From: Oscillospiraceae bacterium
GTDB taxonomy: Bacteria > Bacillota > Clostridia > Oscillospirales > Oscillospiraceae
DNA: 64,000 nucleotides
Assembly: GCA_916988195.3 (NCBI GenBank)
Contig: CAKASQ030000006.1
Location: 1 to 64,000 of the forward strand
Reading direction: 5' to 3'
The notes under the pieces were generated by a model that searched no databases, had not been told where the DNA came from, and saw only the letters and a program-made list of their open reading frames with translations. Shown here piece by piece: positions 58,061 to 64,000 of the stretch. Each line of letters opens with the position of its first letter. Position 1 is the first letter of the stretch. A program made the position numbers and the translations under genes.

Positions 58061-59473
58061 ATGGAAAAAAGAGTGTCTTATTATGTCAGCCGCAAGAGCT
58101 TTCTTGTCTGGCTGAGCGCTTTGGTCATGACGGCTTCGGCAGCACTCCGCATCGCATATTCCTGCGGGAAAGGCGCAGATGCATCGACGGTGTGGTTCCA
58201 GATTGTGCTTCCGGTTGCGGCCTGCCTGATCTTTGTGCTCATGATCTTGCTTGGCGGCGAGGAGCGGTTCTACCGCACGGCCATCCCGGCCTTCATGCTC
58301 GCCATCTACTATAGCGTGCGCGTCTCAGCGGTTCTTCCGAGTCTGAGCCTGCGCTTCGTGTTCTGGGTCGCGTACCTTGCCATGGCAGGTCTCTACGCCG
58401 TGACGGTCTCCGGCCGCCTGCGCAACAATTGGGTGCTGGTTCTGCTGCTGGCCGCCGCGATCGCAGTTCTTGCTTACACGCACCGCATAGCCTTTACCAG
58501 CGGCAACTGGTCTGGCCGCGTGGGCTTTTTGCCGGAGCTTCTGTTTTTGACGGGCGGCTTTTTTGCCGTTCTTGCCATGCAGCCGCACGCCGACGGAAAG
58601 TACCACCCCACTTGGGGCGACCGTGTCGACGGCCGCAAGCTGCGGACGCTGGACCCCGTGCAGATCGTCGCAAACTACATCATGCCGACGCGCGTCGGGT
58701 CTTCCAACTTCGTGCGAGACTCTGTAGAGATCACCGCCATGGAGCGCTACATCCGCGAAAAGCGCCGCGCGGGGCTTACAAGCTTCGGCATTACGCATGT
58801 GTTCTTAGCGGCCTATGTGCGCACCGTGGCAAAATACCCGGCGCTCAACCGCTTCCTCTCTGGCCAGCAGGTCTATAGCCGCGGCGACGATATCCAGTTC
58901 TGCATGATGGTCAAAGAGGACATGACGACAGACGCCGCCGAGAGCGCCATGAAGCTCCACCTCACCCCCACCGACTCGGTCGAAGATATCTACCGCAAGA
59001 TGAACGAACAGGTCACACGCATCAAGGAGGCCTCCGACGCGAGTGACTTCGATAAAACGGCAAAGCTTCTGTCCCTCATTCCGGGCGTTGTCTTCAAATT
59101 CGTCGTCTGGCTTTTGAAGGTCGCGGACTACTTTGGTCTTCTTCCGAAGTTCTTACTCGAGGTCAGCCCGTTCCACGGCTCGATCTTCTTTACCTCCATG
59201 GGCTCGCTCGGCATTCCGCCGATCGTCCATCACCTCTATGATTTCGGCAACCTCCCGGTCTTCTGCGCCTTCGGCTGCAAGTATCGGAAGAATGAAATTG
59301 ACATGGAGGGCAATCTCGTCCAGCGCAAGTACATCGACTTCACCGTCAACACCGACGAGCGCATCTGCGACGGCTTCTATTTTGCAACCGCCCTCAAGCA
59401 CATGAAAAAATTCCTCCAGCACCCCGAGCGCCTCGACGAGCCTTTAGATGAGGTCGTCAAGGACGTGGACTGA
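58061..59473 (+). CDS. Membrane-anchored CAT/E2-like acyltransferase-fold protein
   Basis: The 470-residue protein has about six hydrophobic segments (residues 12-180) followed by a C-terminal domain (about 205-460) of the 2-oxoacid dehydrogenase E2/chloramphenicol acetyltransferase fold. It carries SFGITHVFLAAYVRTVAKYP and DFTVNTDERICDGFYFATAL. The E2 active-site motif DHRxxDG reads DERICDG, so the catalytic His is replaced by Glu. It is probably not a standard acyltransferase. No E1 or E3 genes are nearby. The role is unknown; a lipid- or glycan-modifying or scaffold role is possible. Confidence 0.75.
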   Translation: MEKRVSYYVSRKSFLVWLSALVMTASAALRIAYSCGKGADASTVWFQIVLPVAACLIFVLMILLGGEERFYRTAIPAFMLAIYYSVRVSAVLPSLSLRFVFWVAYLAMAGLYAVTVSGRLRNNWVLVLLLAAAIAVLAYTHRIAFTSGNWSGRVGFLPELLFLTGGFFAVLAMQPHADGKYHPTWGDRVDGRKLRTLDPVQIVANYIMPTRVGSSNFVRDSVEITAMERYIREKRRAGLTSFGITHVFLAAYVRTVAKYPALNRFLSGQQVYSRGDDIQFCMMVKEDMTTDAAESAMKLHLTPTDSVEDIYRKMNEQVTRIKEASDASDFDKTAKLLSLIPGVVFKFVVWLLKVADYFGLLPKFLLEVSPFHGSIFFTSMGSLGIPPIVHHLYDFGNLPVFCAFGCKYRKNEIDMEGNLVQRKYIDFTVNTDERICDGFYFATALKHMKKFLQHPERLDEPLDEVVKDVD

Positions 59474-59482
59474 CGCTTAAAA

Positions 59483-59632
59483 ACCTCGTAGAGTTTCGCC
59501 ATCCGCAGATGGCGAAATAAAGTAGAATACATTTTATCCGGCGGCTTTGCTGACCGGAAAAATACCGCTCACCTCGCAAGTGTAGAATTCGTGCGCCTCG
59601 GGCGCACGAATTCTGCGCGCAGTCGAGGTGCA
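59483..59632 (+). repeat. Variable-hairpin repeat, copy C
   Basis: This 150 bp copy has constant blocks CCTCGTAGAG, TTTTATCCGGCGGCT, CTGACCGGAAAAATACC, CACCTCGCAAGTGTA and TGCGCGCAGTCGAGGTGCA. Hairpin 1 is TTTCGCCATC/GATGGCGAAA and hairpin 2 is GAATTCGTGCGCC/GGCGCACGAATTC. Its core is more diverged than in A and B. It lies between convergent genes. Confidence 0.85.
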
Positions 59633-59670
59633 TTTTTTATCCGAAAAGCAGTTGCTTTTCGGATAAAAAA
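59633..59670. repeat. Perfect 18 bp inverted repeat beside copy C
   Basis: TTTTTTATCCGAAAAGCA pairs fully with TGCTTTTCGGATAAAAAA around 2 bases. It directly abuts the right end of copy C. It may be a symmetric terminator or part of the element. Confidence 0.7.
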
Positions 59671-59705
59671 ACCGGCTTCCCGAAGCTTCGGGAAGCCGGT
59701 TTTTC
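59665..59705 (-). terminator. thrS terminator (symmetric)
   Basis: AAAAAACCGGCTTCCCGAAG pairs with CTTCGGGAAGCCGGTTTTT, just after the thrS stop; a T run follows on the minus strand. Confidence 0.9.
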
Positions 59706-59714
59706 ATTGATACT

Positions 59715-61472
59715 TTACCAAATGCGCTTTGTCTTCACATCGTCGAGCACTCTGGCCGCGAAGTCTTCCTGGCTCATTGCGCCAAGATCCTCGCCGCCGC
59801 GCGTACGGACGGAGACGGTTGCGTTTTCCATATCACGGTCGCCAACCACGAGCATGTACGGCACCTTGCCGAGCGTTGCCTCGCGAATCTTCTTGCCGAT
59901 CTTCTCGCTTCTCGCGTCGACTTCCACGCGGATCCCCTGCGCGTTCAGCTGATCGGCGACCTCGTTCGCATAGTCGAGCGCACGGTCGGTGACGGGCAGC
60001 ACCTTGACCTGCACGGGGTTGAGCCAGACCGGGAACGCACCCGCGAAATGCTCGGTGATCACGCCGATGAAGCGCTCGATGGAACCGAGCACGACGCGGT
60101 GGATCATAACCGGGCGGTGCTTGAGTCCGTCTTCGCCGGTATACTCGAGCTCAAAGCGCTCGGGAAGCTGCATGTCGAGCTGGATCGTGCCGCACTGCCA
60201 TGTTCTTCCCAGCGAGTCTGCCAGATGGAAGTCCAGCTTCGGGCCGTAGAACGCGCCGTCGCCTGCGTTGACGGTAAAGCTCTTGCCCATCTCAGTGATG
60301 GCCGCGCTCAGCGTATCCTCCGCGAAACGCCAGTCCTTCTCGTCGCCGATGTGGTCGTCCGGCATGGTCGACAGCTCGATGGCGTAGGACAGGCCGAACG
60401 TCGAATAGACCTCGTCGAAGAGCTTGACGACGTTCTTAATTTCGTCCTTCATCTGGTCCCAGGTCATGAAGATATGCGCGTCGTCCTGCGTGAAGCAGCG
60501 CACACGGAACAGGCCGTGCAGCGCGCCGGAGAGCTCATGGCGGTGGACCAGACCGAGCTCACCGACTCTGAGCGGCAGGTCGCGGTAGGAGTGCGGCTCG
60601 CTGGCGTAGACCATCATGCCGCCCGGGCAGTTCATGGGCTTGATGGCGTAGTCCTCGCCGTCGATGACAGTGGTATACATGTTCTGCTTGTAGTGGTCCC
60701 AGTGACCCGAGCGCTCCCAAAGGCGGCGGTTGAGGATCATCGGGGTCGAAATTTCGACATAGCCGTAGCGCTTATGCACCTCGCGCCAGTAGTCGATCAG
60801 CGTGTTCTTGAGCACCATGCCCTTCGGCAGGAAGAACGGGAAGCCGGGGCCTTCCTCAGTCAGCATGAAAAGTCCGAGCTCCTTGCCGAGCTTGCGGTGG
60901 TCGCGCTTCTTGGCCTCTTCGATTCTGGCAAGATACTCGTCGAGCTGCTCTTTTTTCGGGAAGGCCACGCCGTAGATTCTCTGGAGCGGCTGGCGGTTGG
61001 AGTCGCCGCGCCAGTAGGCCGCGTTGCAGGCGGTCAGCTTGATGGCGTTGCCCTTGATGCGGCCGGTCGAGTCGAGGTGCGGGCCGGCGCAGAGATCGGT
61101 AAACTCGCCCTGCGTGTAGAACGAGATGTGCGCGTCAAGCGGAAGATCGTTGATGAGCTCGACCTTGTAGGGCTCGTTCTTCTCTTCCATATACTTGATG
61201 GCTTCCTCGCGCGGCAGCTCAAAGCGCTCAAGCTTCAGCTTTTCCTTGCAGATCTTGCGCATTTCCGCCTCGAGCTCTTCCATGATCTCCGGCGTAAAGG
61301 CAAACGGCGCGTCGAAGTCATAATAGAAGCCGTTGTCGATTGAAGGGCCGATGGCCAGCTTGACCTCCGGATGCAGCCGCTTGACGGCCTGCGCCAGAAC
61401 GTGCGAACAGGTGTGCCAGTAGGTTTTGCGATAGGCCTCGTTTTCAAACGAGAATTCATTGTTTTCTGCCAT
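59715..61472 (-). CDS. thrS: Threonyl-tRNA synthetase lacking the TGS domain
   Basis: The 585-residue class II synthetase charges tRNA-Thr. The editing domain carries HTCSHVLAQAVKRLHP. The catalytic core has motif 1 region ISTPMILNRRLWERSGHW, KPMNCPGGMMVY (zinc Cys), RHELSGALHGLFRVR (motif 2), FTQDDAHIF and a motif 3 region HRVVLGSIERF. An anticodon-binding domain ends the protein. It starts directly before the editing domain, so the usual N-terminal TGS domain (about 60 residues) is absent. GGAAGGAGAC lies about 9 bases before ATG 61472. It is controlled by a Thr T-box. Confidence 0.96.
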   Translation of the reverse strand: MAENNEFSFENEAYRKTYWHTCSHVLAQAVKRLHPEVKLAIGPSIDNGFYYDFDAPFAFTPEIMEELEAEMRKICKEKLKLERFELPREEAIKYMEEKNEPYKVELINDLPLDAHISFYTQGEFTDLCAGPHLDSTGRIKGNAIKLTACNAAYWRGDSNRQPLQRIYGVAFPKKEQLDEYLARIEEAKKRDHRKLGKELGLFMLTEEGPGFPFFLPKGMVLKNTLIDYWREVHKRYGYVEISTPMILNRRLWERSGHWDHYKQNMYTTVIDGEDYAIKPMNCPGGMMVYASEPHSYRDLPLRVGELGLVHRHELSGALHGLFRVRCFTQDDAHIFMTWDQMKDEIKNVVKLFDEVYSTFGLSYAIELSTMPDDHIGDEKDWRFAEDTLSAAITEMGKSFTVNAGDGAFYGPKLDFHLADSLGRTWQCGTIQLDMQLPERFELEYTGEDGLKHRPVMIHRVVLGSIERFIGVITEHFAGAFPVWLNPVQVKVLPVTDRALDYANEVADQLNAQGIRVEVDARSEKIGKKIREATLGKVPYMLVVGDRDMENATVSVRTRGGEDLGAMSQEDFAARVLDDVKTKRIW

Positions 61473-61512
61473 GATTTTTGTCTCCTTCCGATTTCTTTGG
61501 GGTAAAGAAAAA

Positions 61513-61548
61513 CGCTTCACCCCCGACTTGACATTCAGGGGTGAAGCG
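61513..61548 (-). terminator. Thr T-box terminator
   Basis: CGCTTCACCCC pairs with GGGGTGAAGCG and is followed on the minus strand by TTTTTC. It competes with the T-box antiterminator. Confidence 0.9.
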
Positions 61549-61764
61549 GCAACGCTCCACGGTTCCACCCTGCTTACGGAAAAAAATCCGTCGCTCGTGA
61601 CCTCTGTAACGGGAGGGCCCGGCGCAGCTTACTGGGGGATTTCCTTTCTGCCGCGCGGCTCAAAAGCGGTATCCCAATCCCGCAAGCCCAAGACTCTTGC
61701 ACCATGTGAGCCTCTCTCTGCGAGCCGCAATGGACGGGACATTTCTTTCTCCATGCCTGTAACG
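61549..61764 (-). promoter_or_regulatory. T-box riboswitch, threonine specifier
   Basis: The minus strand has the AGAGAGAGGC element, a candidate specifier ACC (61670-61668, in GGGATACCGC) and the T-box sequence GGGTGGAACCGTGG (about 61558-61571), before the terminator. It senses uncharged tRNA-Thr and controls thrS. Confidence 0.92.
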
Positions 61765-61769
61765 TAGAG

Positions 61770-61798
61770 ACTATAGCACGTTTTTTGGCCCGTGTCAA
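61770..61798 (-). promoter_or_regulatory. thrS promoter
   Basis: The minus strand has TTGACA (61793-61798), a 17 bp spacer and TATAGT (61770-61775), just before the T-box. Confidence 0.8.
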
Positions 61799-61962
61799 AT
61801 GCGTTTGCTGAAAAAACGCAAATTTTACTAATTTGTCACAAAATTCACGTTTTTGTCATAAATTCTTTACTTTTTCAACAAGAATATTACTATTTCGCCA
61901 TGCACGCAGCAATATATTCTATGCAAAATAATCCGGTTTATTCATGATTTTGCATATTTCTC

Positions 61963-62019
61963 TTGACTTTTCTCAGATTATCGGTATAATGTACAAACAA
62001 GCACCGGTTCGTAACCGGT
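61963..62019 (+). promoter_or_regulatory. Promoter and palindromes of the 3D-domain gene
   Basis: TTGACT (61963-61968), a 16 bp spacer and TATAAT (61985-61990). The palindrome ACCGGTTCGTAACCGGT (62003-62019) starts about 7 bases after the likely start of transcription. A separate inverted repeat ATGCAAAAT...ATTTTGCAT lies upstream (about 61921-61955). Confidence 0.7.
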
Positions 62020-62083
62020 TTGTATCTATTTTGTAATCATGTATTCTATCATGTTTCCGATTTCTGAAAGGAGTGTTGCTGCA

Positions 62084-62803
62084 ATGATGCTGACAGCAAG
62101 GATCAAGTCCTGCGCCGCGGCCGTCTGCGTGCTGGCGGGCTGCCTGCTGCTTCCCAATGCGCAGGCAAAAGCAGAGTCCATTTCCCTGCCGGAACCCGGC
62201 GAAACTGTTCAGACGCAGTCCGCGCCCGCGGCAAAATCCGCACAGGCCGAAACCGCCGTCGTAACGCCGCTGGCACTGGAAACCGTTGCGCTTCCCGTCA
62301 AGGAAGAAGCCGTCACGGAGGAGCCTTTGGCGGAGGAAGCGTCCGTCACGGAGGAGCCTTTGGCGGAGGAAGCGTCCGTCACGGAGGAAGCGCCGGAGGA
62401 GGCCGCCGAGGAAACGCCCGCGCCCGAAGCGGATAACGCCATCGCGCGAGCCACGAAGGCAGACCACGAGCGCCCGGACGATCTTGTCAAGCTTGGAGAC
62501 TTCATCGCCACCGCCTACTGCGTCACCGGCCAGACCTCGACCGGTACGCAGACGACCGTCGGCCGGACGCTGGCCGTCAACCCCTACGTCATCCCTTACG
62601 GTACGGAGGTCTGGCTTTACCTGGAGGACGGCACGTTCGCGGGCGATTTCATCGCCGAGGACACGGGCTCCAACATGTTAGCCAACCCCAACGTGATCGA
62701 TATCTACATGGGGCAGGATTCCTATAACGACTGCATCCTCTGGGGCGCGCAGAACGTCGAGGTCTATATCCGCGCAACCGCCGAGTCCGAGACCGCACAA
62801 TAA
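62084..62803 (+). CDS. Secreted 3D-domain protein
   Basis: The 239-residue protein has a signal peptide (about 1-28), a Glu/Ala/Pro-rich linker with an exact 11-residue repeat (EEPLAEEASVT twice, about residues 76-103) and a C-terminal 3D domain (about 140-232). FIATAYCVTG, GRTLAVNPYVIPYGTEVWL and DFIAEDTGSNMLANPNVIDIYMG carry the three conserved Asp. 3D domains share the MltA fold and act in peptidoglycan cleavage, for example in Rpf/YabE-like and spore proteins. AAAGGAG precedes ATG 62084. Confidence 0.88.
   Translation: MMLTARIKSCAAAVCVLAGCLLLPNAQAKAESISLPEPGETVQTQSAPAAKSAQAETAVVTPLALETVALPVKEEAVTEEPLAEEASVTEEPLAEEASVTEEAPEEAAEETPAPEADNAIARATKADHERPDDLVKLGDFIATAYCVTGQTSTGTQTTVGRTLAVNPYVIPYGTEVWLYLEDGTFAGDFIAEDTGSNMLANPNVIDIYMGQDSYNDCILWGAQNVEVYIRATAESETAQ
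62312..62394 (+). repeat. 33 bp tandem repeat in the 3D-domain gene
   Basis: The unit GTCACGGAGGAGCCTTTGGC...(33 bp) occurs exactly twice (62312-62344, 62345-62377), plus a partial third copy (62378-62394). It is in frame and lengthens the acidic linker. Confidence 0.9.
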
Positions 62804-62812
62804 AGAACGCAA

Positions 62813-62857
62813 TTGAAAAACTGCCTTTCGCCTGCTACAATAGACGAAAGGCAGTTT
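62813..62857 (+). promoter_or_regulatory. Hairpin terminator containing the rsmA promoter
   Basis: AAACTGCCTTTCG (62818-62830) pairs with CGAAAGGCAGTTT (62845-62857), followed by CCTGTATTTT, a terminator for the 3D gene. The same stretch holds TTGAAA (62813-62818), a 17 bp spacer and TACAAT (62836-62841), the likely rsmA promoter. Confidence 0.7.
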
Positions 62858-62888
62858 CCTGTATTTTAACATGTGTATCGAGGTTTCT

Positions 62889-63743
62889 ATGGATCTTTGT
62901 AATATTAGCGACATCAAAGCGCTTTTGACCCGCCACGGCTTTCATTTTTCCAAGGCCAAGGGCCAGAACTTTCTGACGCAGAGCTGGGTCCCGCGCGAGA
63001 TCGTTCTGGACGCCGGAATTGACGACACCTGCGGCGTTCTGGAGGTCGGCCCCGGCATCGGGCCGCTGACCCAACAGCTTTGCAAGAACGCAAAAAAAGT
63101 CGTCGCCGTCGAGGTCGACCGCAGCCTGCAGCCGGTGCTCGCCGAGACGATGGCGGGAAACGAAAATTTGGAGATCATCTTCGGCGATATTCTGAAAACG
63201 GATATCAAGACTCTGGTGCAGGAGGAGTTTCAGTCGCTTCGCCCGATGGCCTGCGCGAATCTTCCCTATTATATTACAACGCCCGTTCTGGCCGCCCTTC
63301 TTGAGAGCCGCGCGTTTGAGGCCGTGACGGTCATGGTGCAGAAAGAGGTCGCCCAGCGCATCTGCGCGCCCGCCGGAAAGGGAGACTACGGCGCATTCTC
63401 GGTCTTCTGCCAGTATTACGCGGAGCCGGAGCTTTTGTTCGACGTGCCGCCCTCGTGCTTCATCCCGCAGCCGAAGGTCACCTCGAGTGTCTTAAAGCTC
63501 ACGATGCGCGCCGCACCCCCCTGCGAAATTCCGGATGAAAAGCTCTTCTTCCGCGTCGTGAAGGCAAGCTTTGCCCAGCGCAGAAAGACGTTACTCAACG
63601 CCCTGTCCTCCGGCTTCGGCGAATACTCCAAGCCGCAGATTGCCGCCGCCATCGAAGACGCAGGCTTCTCCCCCACCGTGCGCGGCGAAACGCTGGACAT
63701 TCCGGGCTTTGCCGCCGTCTGCGCGGCACTCTTGAAGCTTTGA
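62889..63743 (+). CDS. rsmA: 16S rRNA dimethyladenosine transferase
   Basis: The 284-residue methyltransferase dimethylates two adjacent adenines near the 3-prime end of 16S rRNA (A1518 and A1519 in E. coli numbering). KAKGQNFL at the N-terminus, the SAM motif EVGPGIGPLT, the catalytic NLPYYITTP and FIPQPKVTSSVLKL are intact. ATG 62889 has GAGGT 6 bases upstream; an in-frame ATG at 62871 lacks one. The stop overlaps the TTG start of the next gene. Confidence 0.97.
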   Translation: MDLCNISDIKALLTRHGFHFSKAKGQNFLTQSWVPREIVLDAGIDDTCGVLEVGPGIGPLTQQLCKNAKKVVAVEVDRSLQPVLAETMAGNENLEIIFGDILKTDIKTLVQEEFQSLRPMACANLPYYITTPVLAALLESRAFEAVTVMVQKEVAQRICAPAGKGDYGAFSVFCQYYAEPELLFDVPPSCFIPQPKVTSSVLKLTMRAAPPCEIPDEKLFFRVVKASFAQRRKTLLNALSSGFGEYSKPQIAAAIEDAGFSPTVRGETLDIPGFAAVCAALLKL

Positions 63744-64000
63744 GATACTATATCTATATCGTCCGCTGCAAGGATGGCTCGCGCTATACCGGCATCACGA
63801 CCGACCCGCACCGCCGCATGCGGGAGCACGTCCTGCGCCTTCCCGCGGGCGCAAAGTACACGAAGAGCCACCCGGTCGAAGCCTTGGAAGCTTTATGGTC
63901 GGCGGAGACGAGAAGCGAAGCGTCCATGCTGGAATCCGCCATCAAGCGCCTGCGCCCGGAGCAGAAGCGGCAGCTCACCGCGCAGCCGGACAGTCTGGTC
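63740..64000 (+). CDS. GIY-YIG nuclease-superfamily protein (partial)
   Basis: Reading TTG 63740, which overlaps the rsmA stop (TTGA), gives an open frame of 87 codons to the window end. The protein begins (M)RYYIYIVRCKDGSRYTGIT, a GIY-YIG domain of the UPF0213/YhbQ type. RRMREHV, the catalytic-region Glu in ALWSAETRSEASMLESAIK and KRLRPEQKRQL follow. These small proteins are about 80-100 residues, so only the end is missing. Coupling to rsmA by overlap is common in Firmicutes. The cellular role is poorly known. Confidence 0.85.
   Translation, partial: MRYYIYIVRCKDGSRYTGITTDPHRRMREHVLRLPAGAKYTKSHPVEALEALWSAETRSEASMLESAIKRLRPEQKRQLTAQPDSLV

Noticed and set aside
2849-59632. CRISPR array
   Set aside because: The repeats seen are three dispersed, hairpin-rich elements tens of kilobases apart; there are no regularly spaced short repeats and no cas genes.

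Overview
The window reads as chromosomal DNA of a spore-forming, GC-rich Firmicute, most likely a gut Clostridia of the Oscillospiraceae type. The reasons are dipicolinate synthase genes, a Clostridia-type GlgC/GlgD/GlgA glycogen operon, T-box, SAM-I and cobalamin riboswitches, SLH-domain surface proteins, a long-form HPF and sigma-A promoters of Firmicute type. The lineage is inferred from gene content only.

Layout. 1-540: leader and three tandem promoters of a leftward rRNA operon whose 16S gene lies outside the window. 0.5-9 kb: housekeeping genes (hpf, DUF4364 and XRE regulators, a CAP-domain secreted protein, dpaAB, a WecC-like dehydrogenase, SAM-riboswitch-controlled metK, a rhomboid-like protein, ftrB-trxA). 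9.1-17.7 kb: a cobalamin-riboswitch operon encoding a 1916-residue SLH protein, a second SLH protein and a lipoprotein. Their shared alpha-toroid and DUF4430 modules recall eukaryotic transcobalamin. 17.7-27.9 kb: glycogen operon glgB-glgC-glgD-glgA-glgP-GH13. 28-31 kb: gap and a D-aminoacylase-like amidohydrolase. 31.3-39.8 kb: maltodextrin operon (binding protein, two permeases, LacI regulator, malQ, second phosphorylase) with palindromic operators. 39.9-41 kb: AT-rich remnant of a mobile element with the tail of a large serine recombinase. 41-43.6 kb: MarR, a serine-palmitoyltransferase-like enzyme and a ketoreductase-like SDR, perhaps a sphingoid-base module. 43.7-51.7 kb: cysteine hydrolase, AAA-CYTH protein, M3 peptidase lipoprotein with a heterodimeric ABC exporter, and a small SLH protein. 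51.8-64 kb: Trp T-box with trpB2, mutY, MFS, GDPD, DMT, a membrane acyltransferase-like protein, Thr T-box with thrS, a 3D-domain protein, rsmA and a partial GIY-YIG gene.

The glycogen and maltodextrin operons together take up, debranch, phosphorolyse, store and remobilise alpha-glucans. Two dispersed repeat families occupy intergenic gaps: a 145-150 bp element (three copies) with constant flanks, variable hairpins and a compensatory base change, and a ~105 bp GTAGGGG element (three copies). The most novel items are the cobalamin-controlled surface operon, the variable-hairpin element and the sphingolipid-like gene pair. No tRNA, CRISPR array or complete mobile element was found.
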